Below are positions 18,791 through 27,635 of a stretch of DNA of 64,000 bases, in pieces. Positions within the stretch are counted from its first letter, which is position 1; the number at the start of each line of letters is the position of its first letter. Source of the DNA: Granulicella sp. S190 (lineage in GTDB: Bacteria; Acidobacteriota; Terriglobia; Terriglobales; Acidobacteriaceae). The stretch is from contig NZ_LMUD01000009.1 of NCBI RefSeq assembly GCF_009766095.1, positions 167,650 through 231,649 on the forward strand, given 5' to 3'. The translations under genes and the position numbers were made by a program. A model generated the notes under the pieces. It saw only the letters and a list, made by a program, of their open reading frames with translations, made no database searches and was not told where the DNA came from.

Positions 18791-19934
18791 TCTCCCTTGG
18801 GGTGTCGGGTGGGAGATTCTCTTCGGGGCGGGAGGCGAAGCGCGTGGTGGGGAAGGCGGTGGGGTAGTTCTGCTGGATCCACTCGGTCATCTTTTCGCGG
18901 ACGAGACAGCGGAGATCGAAGTTTTCGCTGGAGTTGCGAGAGCTCATCAGGCAGCGGAGCTCCATGGAACGGTCGGTGAGATTGGTGACCTGGAGGCCGC
19001 AGACGTTTTTGTTCCAGAGAGGCGAGGGGTGGACGATGGCTTCGAGCTGCTGGCGGAGGGCTTCGACGGGGATGGAGTAGTCGACGTAGAGGAAGGCCGT
19101 GCCCATGATGTCGGAGGACTCGCGGGTCCAGTTCTGGAACGAGTTTTCGATGAAGTAGCTGAGGGGGACGATGAGGCGGCGGAGATCCCAGATGCGAATG
19201 ACGACGTAGGCGGAGTTGATCTCTTCGATGCGTCCCCATTCTCCCTGGACGACGACGACGTCATCGATGCGAATGGGTTCGGTGAGGGCGATCTGGAGGC
19301 CGGCGAGGAAGTTTGCCGCAGTGGATTTGGCGGCGGTCGCAAGGATGAGGGAGGCGATGCCGGCGGAGGCGAGGAGGCCAGAGCCATAGTGCCAGATGCG
19401 CGGGTCGTTGAAGGTCCAAAGGAGAGCGCCGATGTCGATGATGACGACGAAGGAGATAAGCATTCGCCGGAAGAGCTGAAACTGAGTGTGGACGCGGCGA
19501 GCCTGGATATTATTTTCTGCGTTGAGGTCGTAGCGACGCAGCATGATGGACTGCAGAACGTAGATGCAGCCGACGGCGAACCAGCCGAGGGAGGCGACCA
19601 TCGCCATGATAAGGCCCTGGCGGATGGTGTCTTCGAGTCTGTCGGGCAGGCCTGGTACGACCGGGAGGATAAGGAGGAGACAGGTAAGGAGGAAGACAGC
19701 ACGGGCTGGTTTGCCGAGGTAGCGTTGCACGCCCCAGCCGAAGGTTTTGCTCTGCTCTTCCTTTCGACGCAGCACGCGGAAGATGACGTAGTGGAAGAGA
19801 TTTGCGAAGACAAGAGCAGTGCAGAAGAGAAAGATTGCCAGAAACCAGCTGTGACGGAAGTGGAGATTTTCGACCGAAGGCACGTTTGACTGCGATGCAA
19901 GGAGAGCAGCGGCGCTGAGGGTGGCTCTGATCAA
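18774..19934 (-). CDS. MscS-family mechanosensitive ion channel
   Basis: A 386-residue inner membrane channel expected to gate under membrane tension and release solutes on hypo-osmotic shock. Four to five hydrophobic segments occupy the first 190 residues. The pore helix and following beta domain are seen as ASAGIASLILATAAKSTAAN, FLAGLQIALTEPIRIDDVVV and GEWGRIEEINSAYVVIRIWD. The C-terminal alpha/beta vestibule ends in a short acidic and basic tail. The last codons and stop are made from a palindromic repeat (see 18699-18790). Confidence 0.93.
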   Translation of the reverse strand: MIRATLSAAALLASQSNVPSVENLHFRHSWFLAIFLFCTALVFANLFHYVIFRVLRRKEEQSKTFGWGVQRYLGKPARAVFLLTCLLLILPVVPGLPDRLEDTIRQGLIMAMVASLGWFAVGCIYVLQSIMLRRYDLNAENNIQARRVHTQFQLFRRMLISFVVIIDIGALLWTFNDPRIWHYGSGLLASAGIASLILATAAKSTAANFLAGLQIALTEPIRIDDVVVVQGEWGRIEEINSAYVVIRIWDLRRLIVPLSYFIENSFQNWTRESSDIMGTAFLYVDYSIPVEALRQQLEAIVHPSPLWNKNVCGLQVTNLTDRSMELRCLMSSRNSSENFDLRCLVREKMTEWIQQNYPTAFPTTRFASRPEENLPPDTPRETQVTK

Positions 19935-20009
19935 AGGTGTTCGTCTCCTTCGCCGGTTAGATGCGGCTCTGAGAGCAGTTTATCGTCTCGGCGTGGCGGG
20001 ACATCCTCG

Positions 20010-20951
20010 CTACCTGGGAGCTTGCTGCCGGTTCTGCAGGTAGTCGAGGCCATCGAGAACTGCTTTCTCGAGAGCGGTGCGGCTGTCGGAGTAGGAGTGG
20101 TCGGTGGCTATGTGGATGGCGGTGATCTCCTGATTGCCTGTCTGCGAAAGCGCTTTTACGAAGGCTTCATTGGATGGCGCGAGGCCGTCGTCGGAGGTTA
20201 GGATGAGCATGGTGCGAGTGGCGAGCTTTGGGGCGAGGGCAGGGATGTTCCACGCGGCTGCGTTTGCGAAGACCTCGTTGGCGAGGCTGTCGGGGGTGCA
20301 TCCGGCGAGGGGGGCCATGCCCTCCTGGGCGAACCCAGCGGCGAGAGCAGCGACGGCTGCTTTTTGCTGCTCGGGTCTGGCGGACAGAGCTTTGAGTGAG
20401 AGGGCAGCGTCGACGCCCATATCGGCTGCGGAGATGAGTCCTACGGCTTTGATGGCGGGATCTTGTGCCGCGACGTAGCGGGCGAGGAAGCCGCCCATGC
20501 TGTGGCCTATGAGAACGATGTAGGACGGGTCGGCGTGGAGCTTCTTTGCGTTGGCGGGATCGCGGATGTAGGCGATGGCGGACTGCGTGTCTTCGATGGA
20601 GTGAGTGAAGGAGAAGTCGCCGGGCGAGCCCCAGGAGCCTCTGTAGTCGAAGTAGACGACGTCCCAGCCGTCGCGGCGGATAGCCTGGGCGAGGTCGAGA
20701 TTCTTTTCGTTGCCGGGGAAGCCGTGAAGGAGAAGCACAACCTTATGTGGGCCAGGGCCGGGCGCGATGTAGGCGATGGCGTTGAGGAGCGCGCCGTGGC
20801 TGGGGATTTGAAAGGTTTCGAAGGTGGCGGGGTTGTTCTTGTCGGGGACGGGGTCGGTGGTGATGGCTGTAGGAAGCTGCTGGGCATGGACAGCGAGAGG
20901 AAGGAAGGTGAACAGGAGTGCAGAGACGGCGAGGAAGCGAGAGAGGCGCAT
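20010..20951 (-). CDS. secreted alpha/beta hydrolase
   Basis: A 313-residue exported hydrolase. Signal peptide MRLSRFLAVSALLFTFLPLA ends near HAQQ. The oxyanion region is LLLHGFPGNEKNLD, the nucleophile elbow GHSMGG has Ser151, and likely acid and base residues are in LTSDDGLAP and TDHSYSDSR. It resembles dienelactone-hydrolase-like or acylaminoacyl peptidase-like esterases. The open frame continues upstream to 21482 but that part is antisense to mnmG, so the start at 20951 directly before the signal peptide is chosen. It is divergent from mnmG. Substrate is unknown. Confidence 0.88.
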   Translation of the reverse strand: MRLSRFLAVSALLFTFLPLAVHAQQLPTAITTDPVPDKNNPATFETFQIPSHGALLNAIAYIAPGPGPHKVVLLLHGFPGNEKNLDLAQAIRRDGWDVVYFDYRGSWGSPGDFSFTHSIEDTQSAIAYIRDPANAKKLHADPSYIVLIGHSMGGFLARYVAAQDPAIKAVGLISAADMGVDAALSLKALSARPEQQKAAVAALAAGFAQEGMAPLAGCTPDSLANEVFANAAAWNIPALAPKLATRTMLILTSDDGLAPSNEAFVKALSQTGNQEITAIHIATDHSYSDSRTALEKAVLDGLDYLQNRQQAPR

Positions 20952-21032
20952 GCGCTGATTGTTGTTGGTGAGGCATGAATTGTAAAGGCGAGTTGATTTA
21001 AGAAAGCGTGCTGGAGCTACTAGAATGGATAT

Positions 21033-23171
21033 GTGAGCTTTACGGAGCAGTTCGATGTGGTGGTTGTGGGTGCGGGGCACGCCGGGTGCGAGGCGGCGAT
21101 GGCGGCTGCGCGGATGGGGCTGCGTACGGCGATCTTTACGTTGAATCTTGATTTGATTGCGCAGATGAGCTGTAACCCTGCGATTGGCGGGATTGCGAAG
21201 GGACACCTGGTGCGCGAGGTGGATGCGCTGGGCGGTGTGATGGGCGAGGTTGCGGATGCGACGGGCATCCAGTTTCGGCTGCTGAATACTTCGCGTGGGC
21301 CGGCAGTTTGGTCGCCGAGGGCACAGTGCGATAAGGCGCTGTATCGCGTGAAGATGCGCGAGGTGCTGGAGGGGCAGAAGAATCTCTTTATCAAGCAGGC
21401 TGAGGTGGTGGACCTGATTGTGGAGGAAGATCCTTCGTTGAAGGACGCTGAGGAAGGCGGTCTCGCTACGCTCGATGCCCACATCTCAAAATCGAGATAT
21501 GGGGCACCCGGTTTTGTGCCGCGGAGGGTGGTGCGTGGGCTGAGGTTGCGGGATGGGCGGACGATCCATGCGGCTGCGACGATTGTGACGACGGGGACAT
21601 TTTTGAATGGGTTGATTCATTGCGGGGAGCAGCAGTACACGGCGGGGAGGAGTGGGGAGCCCGCTAGCGTGCTGCTGGGTGAGGCGCTGAAGCGGCTTGG
21701 GCTGCGGGAGTGCAGGCTGAAGACGGGGACTCCGCCGCGGCTGGATGGACGCACGATTGACTGGAGCCAGTTTCAGGAGCAGCCGGGGGATGAAGATCCT
21801 ACGCCGTTCAGCTTTCGGTCTGCTGTTGCGAGGGGTGGATCGCTTCCGCTGCGGCAGATCATGTGCCACATCGCGCATACGACGCCGGAGACGCTGCGGC
21901 TGATTCGAGAGAATGTGCACCGCTCGCCGATGTACACGGGGCAGATCGAGGCGATTGGACCGAGGTATTGTCCCTCGATTGAAGACAAGATCGTGCGGTT
22001 TCCAGATAAGACGCGGCATCAGTTTTTTCTGGAGCCGGAGGGGCTGAATACGCATGAGGTCTACATCAACGGCATGAGCACGAGCCTGCCGATGGAGATT
22101 CAGGCGGCGATGGTGCGGTCTATTCCGGGGCTTGAGAACGCGGAGATGCTGCGGCCAGGGTATGCGATCGAGTATGACGCGATCGATCCGACGGAGCTGG
22201 ATCGTACGCTGCGAGTGAAGTCGTTTGCGGGGCTTTATCTGGCTGGTCAGATTAATGGGACGAGTGGGTATGAAGAGGCTGCGTGCCAGGGATTGATGGC
22301 GGGGATCAATGCGGCGCTGGCGGTGCGGGGTGAGGAGGGGTTCACGCTGGATCGGACTGAGGCTTATACGGGGATTTTGATTGACGATCTGATCAGCAAA
22401 GGGACGAATGAGCCTTACCGGATGTTTACTTCGCGGGCGGAGTTCCGGTTGCATCTGCGAATCGATAATGCGGATAGTCGGTTGACTCCGCATGGTCGGA
22501 GGCTGGGGCTGATCGATGATGCTGCGTGGGCGGAGTATGAGGCGAAGCAGGCTCGGGCGGCGGCGTTCGAGAAGCTGTTGAACACGGAGCGGGTGCGGAC
22601 GGGAGAGTTACCGGTTTCTTGGATGGAGAGGCTGGATGGCGACGGTGCCGCTGTGGTTGGGCAGACGTTTGCGCAGCTGCTGAAGCGGCCCGAGGTTTTG
22701 GTGGAGGAGATCGCTCCGGTGTTGAAGCAGCGGCTGGCTGAGCGAGGCGACGTGTTTGCTGTGTGGGTTACCGCGATTGAAAGCACCTCGGCGGATGTAA
22801 AAGAGGATGGTCGTGCTGCGCACGATGCCCACATCTCAGAATCGAGATATGGGGCACCCAGATCTTTGGCGCGATTGCCTGCGTGGATTCGCAACGAGAT
22901 GAAGACGGTGGAGACGGAGATCAAGTACGCCGGGTATCTCGATCAGCAGCGGCGCTCGATGGAGAAGATGCGGAAGGCGGAGAAGAGGGTCATTCCGCAG
23001 TGGTTCGAGTATGCGGCGGTGAGCGGGCTGTCGAATGAGATGAGGGAGATTCTGTCGCGGGTGAGGCCGCAGACGATTGGCCAGGCGAGCCGTATTGCAG
23101 GGGTTACGCCCGCCGCGGTGAGCCTGATTCACATCTATATCGAGATTCAGGGGCGCGCTCGGGTCGCTTAG
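21033..23171 (+). CDS. mnmG: tRNA uridine-5-carboxymethylaminomethyl modification enzyme, with two in-frame repeat insertions
   Basis: MnmG/GidA, the FAD protein that with MnmE makes cmnm5U at the wobble position of tRNAs. The FAD fold is at the N-terminus ([20 protein letters not shown]), followed by [21 protein letters not shown], the second signature [15 protein letters not shown], and a conserved C-terminus ([18 protein letters not shown]). Length is 712 residues against about 620-630 usual. The excess is in two places: around residues 135-165 ([12 protein letters not shown] at 148-159) and around 570-620 ([12 protein letters not shown] at 598-609). Both are translated copies of the same palindromic repeat (21461-21509 and 22811-22859). 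Start is GTG at 21033. All core motifs are intact, so it is probably functional. Confidence 0.96.
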   Translation: MSFTEQFDVVVVGAGHAGCEAAMAAARMGLRTAIFTLNLDLIAQMSCNPAIGGIAKGHLVREVDALGGVMGEVADATGIQFRLLNTSRGPAVWSPRAQCDKALYRVKMREVLEGQKNLFIKQAEVVDLIVEEDPSLKDAEEGGLATLDAHISKSRYGAPGFVPRRVVRGLRLRDGRTIHAAATIVTTGTFLNGLIHCGEQQYTAGRSGEPASVLLGEALKRLGLRECRLKTGTPPRLDGRTIDWSQFQEQPGDEDPTPFSFRSAVARGGSLPLRQIMCHIAHTTPETLRLIRENVHRSPMYTGQIEAIGPRYCPSIEDKIVRFPDKTRHQFFLEPEGLNTHEVYINGMSTSLPMEIQAAMVRSIPGLENAEMLRPGYAIEYDAIDPTELDRTLRVKSFAGLYLAGQINGTSGYEEAACQGLMAGINAALAVRGEEGFTLDRTEAYTGILIDDLISKGTNEPYRMFTSRAEFRLHLRIDNADSRLTPHGRRLGLIDDAAWAEYEAKQARAAAFEKLLNTERVRTGELPVSWMERLDGDGAAVVGQTFAQLLKRPEVLVEEIAPVLKQRLAERGDVFAVWVTAIESTSADVKEDGRAAHDAHISESRYGAPRSLARLPAWIRNEMKTVETEIKYAGYLDQQRRSMEKMRKAEKRVIPQWFEYAAVSGLSNEMREILSRVRPQTIGQASRIAGVTPAAVSLIHIYIEIQGRARVA
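21461..21509 (+). repeat. two-hairpin palindromic repeat inside mnmG, copy 1
   Basis: The 36-base core 21474-21509 starts GATGCCCACATCTC, has an AAAATC centre and ends GAGATATGGGGCACCC; its arms ATCTC/GAGAT and TGCCC/GGGGCA pair. A weaker hairpin precedes it. The core is identical to copy 2 at 22824-22859 except for one base. It is read in frame as [12 protein letters not shown]. Confidence 0.9.
22811..22859 (+). repeat. two-hairpin palindromic repeat inside mnmG, copy 2
   Basis: A first hairpin TCGTGC-TGC-GCACGA (22811-22825) runs into the core 22824-22859, which has the same arms as copy 1 with G in place of A at one central base. It is read in frame as [12 protein letters not shown] within MnmG, 450 residues after copy 1. 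Similarity to copy 1 extends about 25 bases to the left (GAGGATGG against GAGGAAGG). Confidence 0.9.
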
Positions 23172-23258
23172 CCGGGGCACGTTTGTGCTGGATGATGGGC
23201 AAAATGTAACTGCTGACCAGTTTTGGCGTCCAATGAGGTGTGGATTGGAGTGTGTGAG

Positions 23259-23957
23259 ATGGCATCTGCCTGGAAAACTGGACTGATGGTGGTGGTTGTT
23301 GCTGTGATTGCGTTTGCGCTGTTTGGCAGGGGGAAGAGCATGGTTCTGGGTGCGGAGAGAAAAGAGCCGATTCCAGCTCCTGCGACGGATGAGCCGCATG
23401 CTTCCTCGGCGCATGAGACTGCGGTGTTTGCTGGTGGGTGTTTCTGGGGTGTGCAGACGGTATTTCAGCGGGTGAAGGGTGTTACGGCTACAACGGCAGG
23501 ATACTCGGGCGGATCTGCTTCGACGGCTACGTATGAACAGGTTTCCTCGGAGGATACAGGGCATGCGGAGTCGGTGAAGGTTGTGTTCGATCCTTCCAAA
23601 GTTAGCTATGGGACGCTGCTGAGGATCTTCTTTTCGGTAGTGCATGATCCTACGCAGATGAATCGGCAGGGGCCGGATGTGGGGACGTCGTACCGGTCGG
23701 TGATTTTTTATACTTCGCCGGAGCAGGAGAAGGTGGCTAAAGCCTATATCTCTCAACTGGATGCGACGCACGTGTTTCCTCGTCCGATTGTGACAGAGGT
23801 AGTGCCGTTGAAGGGGTTTTACGATGGCGAGGATTATCACCAGGATTATGCGGAGAAGAATCCGAATAATCCTTATATCCAGATCTGCGATGTGCCTAAG
23901 ACTGCGGCGCTGAAGCAGCAGTTTCCTGAGCTGTTTCAGGACTACAAGCACAAATAA
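23259..23957 (+). CDS. msrA: peptide-methionine (S)-S-oxide reductase, membrane-anchored or exported
   Basis: MsrA reduces methionine-S-sulfoxide in damaged proteins using thiol electrons. The catalytic motif GCFWG is at residues 60-64 (Cys61), followed by GYSGGSASTATYEQV, the EDTGHAESVKVVFDP block and the DGEDYHQDY segment. An N-terminal hydrophobic stretch (GLMVVVVAVIAFALF) predicts export or anchoring, so it probably serves envelope proteins. ATG at 23259 has GGAG about 9 bases upstream; an in-frame TTG at 23223 is possible. No MsrB is fused or adjacent. It is 87 bases after mnmG and ends before a strong terminator. Confidence 0.95.
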   Translation: MASAWKTGLMVVVVAVIAFALFGRGKSMVLGAERKEPIPAPATDEPHASSAHETAVFAGGCFWGVQTVFQRVKGVTATTAGYSGGSASTATYEQVSSEDTGHAESVKVVFDPSKVSYGTLLRIFFSVVHDPTQMNRQGPDVGTSYRSVIFYTSPEQEKVAKAYISQLDATHVFPRPIVTEVVPLKGFYDGEDYHQDYAEKNPNNPYIQICDVPKTAALKQQFPELFQDYKHK

Positions 23958-24011
23958 TTCTGGCTGGCTCTGCTTGTGGCGGAGGGCTTGTTTTTCAGGG
24001 GTATTTCAGAA

Positions 24012-24038
24012 AACCACGTCGTTTGGACGTGGTTTTTT
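24012..24038 (+). terminator. intrinsic terminator after msrA
   Basis: AACCACGTC (24012-24020) and GACGTGGTT (24026-24034) pair around GTTTG and run into TTTTTT (24033-24038). It sits 55 bases past the msrA stop and fits a rho-independent terminator for msrA and possibly mnmG. Confidence 0.85.
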
Positions 24039-24188
24039 GCGTGGCTAGGCGTGGTGGAATGGGTGGTGGATGTGATGTTTTAGCAGCATGGGATTGGACT
24101 GTGGGAGATGTGCCAGGGTTTTGTGATTTATTTTTGCTCGGCTGGGTTGCTGGGGGCCTCTCTCTCTTGATGGTAACGAAGGGCTGGT

Positions 24189-24320
24189 AACGGCAAGGGC
24201 AAGGGCAACAGCCGATCCCTACGGGATGACAACAAAGAGCAGAGAACAGCAACGGCAAGTGCAACCGCAGATCCCTACGGGATGACAACAAAAGGACAAA
24301 CAACGGCAAGGGCAATCGCG
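24189..24320. repeat. short tandem repeat, period about 56 bases
   Basis: GATCCCTACGGGATGACAAC occurs at 24214 and again at 24270, a 56-base period, each time preceded by AACGGCAAG-type words (24189, 24251, and a third at 24302). ATCCCTACGGGAT is itself nearly palindromic. It lies in the 377-base gap between msrA and the DUF5076 gene, which otherwise holds only the msrA terminator. Confidence 0.8.
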
Positions 24321-24334
24321 GTTGTGAGCCTTGG

Positions 24335-24634
24335 TTATTGGGTTACTTCGCCTTCGGGTTCGTCGGTGGGGTTTTCGATTTCGGCTTCGAAGCCTTCGAG
24401 GAGGCGGTTGAGGAAGGCTTCGGGGTCGGTGTCCTTGTTTTGGATCTGGTGGGCTAGGGCGATGTGGCGGGCGAGGTCGGCGAGGACGATACCCCAGGCG
24501 AAGGGGTCTTCCCAGGCTCCGCTGCGGATGCTGACGTGCTGGCCCTGTTCGGCGATCCAGACGCGGAGAACCTCGAAGGAGGCTTTGTCGCGCTGGGCCT
24601 CCTCGGGAATGGTTAGAACTTTTTCGACGCCCAT
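24335..24634 (-). CDS. DUF5076-like small protein
   Basis: A 99-residue cytoplasmic protein with no signal or membrane segment. The central part VLRVWIAEQGQHVSIRSGAW followed by EDPFAWGIVLADLARHIALA fits what I recall of DUF5076 proteins, small proteins of unknown function. The C-terminus is acidic. It has its own transcription unit between the tandem repeat and dnaB. Coding status is well supported by composition and the conserved block; function is unknown. Confidence 0.75.
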   Translation of the reverse strand: MGVEKVLTIPEEAQRDKASFEVLRVWIAEQGQHVSIRSGAWEDPFAWGIVLADLARHIALAHQIQNKDTDPEAFLNRLLEGFEAEIENPTDEPEGEVTQ

Positions 24635-24851
24635 CTTTGCTCCTGCCTCGTTTTAGGTTGGATCCAGCCTTAGCGTATAACGGCCGCGCTGCGGGTACCA
24701 AGGAGGGCACTTAGCGGAGGCCGTGGATGATTTACGAGAGGACGTAGACTAAAGACTCAGGGCTGGAAGACGGAGGCGTGGGTTTTAATCCACAGCTTCC
24801 ACAGCGACCCTCTGCTTTCCGCAGGATGGGTTTGAGTAAGGTGAGAGAGTT

Positions 24852-26228
24852 ATGGCTACGTACCCCCATATTGTCGGAGATCAGGAACGACCGGCCTCGG
24901 TGCATGCCGAGATGACGATTCTCGGCGCGATGCTGGTAGAACCGGTTGCGATCATCGACGCGACGATGCTGCTGAAGACCGATGACTTTGCGCTGGACTC
25001 GCACCGGAAGATCTACGACGCGATGCTGCACCTGGTAGAGGTGGGCCATGCGGTCGATATTGTGACCGTTACCGACTTCCTGGGGAAGAAGAAGGAGTTG
25101 GATTCGGTGGGCGGGCTGCCCTATCTCGCGTCTCTGAGCGAGGGTTTGCCGCGAAAGCTCAGCATTGAGAGCTATGTGCGGATTGTTCGCGACAAGAGCC
25201 TGATGCGGCAGCTGCTGACGGTGTGCGATATGGGGATGATCGAGGCCTCTGACCAGAGCCGCGATGCGATCGATGTGTTGAACCAGGTGACGAGCCGGTT
25301 GACGGAGATCTCCGAACACGCGGTGACGGGCGGGTTCTCGGATATTACGGCGATCGTGAAGGACTCGTTTGGATCGATTGACGCGCTGTATGAGCAGGGG
25401 CGCGAGGTTACGGGACTGGCGACGCACTATCTCGAGTTCGACCGCATGACGAGTGGGTTGCAGGAGTCGGAGCTGACGATCATTGCGGCTCGGCCGTCGA
25501 TGGGTAAGACGGCGTGGGCGATCAACATTGCAGAAAATGCGGCTGTGCGTGGGGGCAAGGTGGTGGCGGTGTTCTCGCTCGAGATGAGCAAGGCGAGTCT
25601 GCTGCGCAGAATGCTGGCGTCGCAGGCGCTGGTGAATTCGAAGGCGATTCAGACCGGGATGCTGATGCGGGATGACCGTTCGAAGCTGATCAGCGCGCTG
25701 GAGCGGCTGATGGAGTCGAAGATGTTTATCGACGACACGCCAGGGATTACGCTGGCGGAGATGCGGGCGAAGGCGCGGCGATTGAAGCAACAGCATGGGG
25801 CGCTGGATCTGATCGTCATCGACTACCTGCAGCTGATGACGGGATCTTCGGGAGCGCAGAAGGGTTTTGAAAATCGGACGCAGGAGGTCTCGGCGATCTC
25901 GCGCGGGCTGAAGGCGCTGGCGAAGGAGATGAAGGTACCGGTGGTGGCGCTGTCGCAGCTCTCTCGTGCGAGCGAACAGAGGGGCGGGGACAAGAAGCCG
26001 CTGCTGAGCGATCTGCGCGAGTCGGGCTCGATTGAGCAGGATGCCGACGTGGTGTGCTTTATCCATCGCGAGGAGTACTACGATCGCGAGAACGAAGACC
26101 TGAAGGGTAAGGCTGAGATCATTATTGCGAAGCAGAGAAACGGGCCGACGGGCAGTATTCAGCTGGCGTACCTGGCGGACTATACGCGGTTTGAAAATCT
26201 GCAGCAGGGCGATCCGGGTGGGTACTAG
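24852..26228 (+). CDS. dnaB: replicative DNA helicase
   Basis: DnaB (458 residues) is the hexameric 5'-3' helicase at the replication fork. The N-terminal domain starts ERPASVHAEMTILGAMLVEP. The RecA-like domain has Walker A ARPSMGKTAWAINIAENAA near residue 215, Walker B LDLIVIDYLQLMTG, and RESGSIEQDADVVCFIHREE. The arginine-finger region NGPTGSIQLAYLADYTRFEN follows. No intein is present. The ATG follows AAGGTGAGAGAGTT. Confidence 0.97.
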   Translation: MATYPHIVGDQERPASVHAEMTILGAMLVEPVAIIDATMLLKTDDFALDSHRKIYDAMLHLVEVGHAVDIVTVTDFLGKKKELDSVGGLPYLASLSEGLPRKLSIESYVRIVRDKSLMRQLLTVCDMGMIEASDQSRDAIDVLNQVTSRLTEISEHAVTGGFSDITAIVKDSFGSIDALYEQGREVTGLATHYLEFDRMTSGLQESELTIIAARPSMGKTAWAINIAENAAVRGGKVVAVFSLEMSKASLLRRMLASQALVNSKAIQTGMLMRDDRSKLISALERLMESKMFIDDTPGITLAEMRAKARRLKQQHGALDLIVIDYLQLMTGSSGAQKGFENRTQEVSAISRGLKALAKEMKVPVVALSQLSRASEQRGGDKKPLLSDLRESGSIEQDADVVCFIHREEYYDRENEDLKGKAEIIIAKQRNGPTGSIQLAYLADYTRFENLQQGDPGGY

Positions 26229-26346
26229 GAAGCGCGGAGGCGAAGCGGACCTTGCTGAACTTGCTTCTGCACGATCTTTGTTCCGCTTGAAAGTAATGTG
26301 ATCGAAGCAGAGTTAGTGGGTATCAACGAAGCGAAGGGAATACCAC

Positions 26347-26743
26347 ATGGAGATTAAGAGAGCGGGTTCGCAGCCTTCAGGCAAAGGGACCGGGGGATTG
26401 GTTCACGGGAACGGTGCGAGTCGATCCGCTCTTTCAGGCACCGGATCCTGCGCGTGTGTCTGGCGCGAGCGTGACCTTTGAGCCGGGGGCGAGGACTGCG
26501 TGGCATACGCACCCGCTCGGTCAAACGCTGATCGTTACGGCTGGCTTCGGATGGGTTCAGCGTGAGGGCGGCGCGATCGAGGAGATTCGTCCGGGGGATG
26601 TCGTGTGGTTCGAACCGAATGAGAAGCACTGGCATGGAGCTACGCCGACGACAGCGATGACGCATATTGCTATCCAGGAGAGGCTGGATGGCAAGGGTGT
26701 CGAGTGGATGGAACATGTGAGTGAAGAGCAGTATCGTCGATGA
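26347..26743 (+). pseudogene. cupin-domain protein gene with an N-terminal frameshift
   Basis: From ATG 26347 the frame reads [16 protein letters not shown], then leaves the expected frame. From 26396 the +1 frame reads [16 protein letters not shown] and continues to the stop at 26743. Joining the two gives a standard small cupin like those annotated as (R)-mandelonitrile lyase or quercetin-dioxygenase-like, with [17 protein letters not shown] (metal His pair) and [16 protein letters not shown]. The break is at a run of five G (26392-26396); with four G the gene is intact. It may be a sequencing error, a real mutation, or phase variation. A GTG at 26414 could give a shortened 109-residue product lacking the first 22 residues. 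Confidence 0.8.
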
Positions 26744-26776
26744 GTAGCGCTGCTTGATGATGATGGGTGCGCGGCG

Positions 26777-27202
26777 CTAAGGCGTAATAGAGCCGCCGCC
26801 GGATGTTCGCGGCTTTCGATAGTTCAGAGAAGCGTGTTCGGGGCTTGGGTGGTTCACCTTCGAGATGCGGCCGCTCTCGCGCATTCGTCGATCAGCCTCT
26901 TCCCAAGAGTGCAATGTGCTCTCCTCCTGCTCCCAGTGGGCTACGGAGGCCTCGTCACACCAGTGCATGAGGTGCGGCATCGCACGCTTGTGATCTCCTG
27001 TAGTCATGTAACTGCGCATGCTGTCGGACTGGTCCCAGGCGGTCATCGTCCAGAAGGTCCAGCTTCGGTCAGGCAGAAGTGCCCCTCTCTGAAACCCGGG
27101 CGCCTTCTTTACCTGCCGAAGGGATCGCAGCGTATAGATCACGAAGAGGGGCAGGAAGCGAATGGAGCGAATGCGCAGGCGCGTGAGACTGACAAAGATC
27201 AT
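26777..27202 (-). CDS. DUF3291-like / dimeric alpha-beta barrel protein
   Basis: A 141-residue protein beginning MIFVSLTRLRIRSIRFLPLF, with RGALLPDRSWTFWTMTAWDQ and SYMTTGDHKRAMPHLMHWCD, the pattern of DUF3291 or antibiotic-biosynthesis-monooxygenase-like ferredoxin folds. The substrate and reaction are unknown. It is transcribed towards the frameshifted cupin gene. The ORF extends to the ATG at 27202 without a strong ribosome site. Confidence 0.7.
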   Translation of the reverse strand: MIFVSLTRLRIRSIRFLPLFVIYTLRSLRQVKKAPGFQRGALLPDRSWTFWTMTAWDQSDSMRSYMTTGDHKRAMPHLMHWCDEASVAHWEQEESTLHSWEEADRRMRESGRISKVNHPSPEHASLNYRKPRTSGGGSITP

Positions 27203-27303
27203 GAAGATTGCCCTGATTGCTTTGATGCATCCCCAGTAGTGGCGAGGGTGATGGCTTCCCTGTTTTGCCCGTGCTAGAGCTTCTTTCGTTTAGCGCTTTC
27301 CGC

Positions 27304-27525
27304 CTAGTGTTTTTCGAGCACCCCTCCGGGAGAACTTTGGAAGGCCGGTTCGACCGTCTTCGCCAATGTGAGCGCTCTCTGGTAGGTGTGGTCGGCTTTA
27401 TCCCAGGTGCAGGAGTTTACGCGCGCCATGATGATGAGCTGCACGGCGATGATGGCGATCAGAGCAGTAACGGATGCAGCTACAGGGGCCGGCGGCTTCG
27501 GGTACGAGCTGGAATCATTCAGGCA
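27304..27525 (-). pseudogene. possible remnant of a small single-pass membrane protein
   Basis: A minus-strand frame ending in TAG (27306-27304) reads YPKPPAPVAASVTALIAII, then AVQLIIMARVNSCTWDKADH and TYQRALTLAKTVEPAFQSS. It has one hydrophobic helix and a plausible soluble tail. No ATG, GTG or TTG precedes the helix in frame; an ATG at about 27525 is in the neighbouring frame (MIPARTRSRRP), so a one-base shift near 27485-27520 would make a complete 70-residue protein. Coding nature is an inference from composition. Confidence 0.4.
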
Positions 27526-27566
27526 ATAGTATGCCAGCCGGGATTCCGGGCGAAGATTTTGAAAGG

Positions 27567-27598
27567 CTCCTGACAGTACGGTGTCAGGAGGGTGTCAG
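27567..27598 (+). promoter_or_regulatory. TGACA/TGTCAG operator-like repeats before the VOC gene
   Basis: CTCCTGACA (27567-27575) and TGTCAGGAG (27582-27590) form a perfect 9-bp inverted repeat with a 6-base loop. A further TGTCAG at 27593-27598 repeats the right half 11 bases on. It lies 38-69 bases before the VOC gene and is a plausible target for the WYL regulator at 28246-28971; alternatively the hairpin is a terminator for upstream DNA, but there is no T-run. Confidence 0.5.
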
Positions 27599-27635
27599 TA
27601 TTCTGCCTCTGTGTTTATCAGTACGAGGAGGCAAT

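Larger units (their letters stand above)
27203..27635. other. 433-base gap with remnant membrane-protein ORF and operator-like repeats
   Basis: No complete gene was found. It holds a startless minus-strand frame (27304-27525) that looks like a small single-pass membrane protein, and the TGTCAG repeats at 27567-27598 before the VOC gene. Confidence 0.5.

Noticed and set aside
20952..21482. N-terminal extension of the alpha/beta hydrolase frame
   Set aside because: The extension lies antisense to mnmG, is Arg/His-rich, and the signal peptide begins only at 20951.
24189..24320. CRISPR-like array
   Set aside because: Only two full repeat units, spacers nearly identical to each other, and no cas genes nearby.
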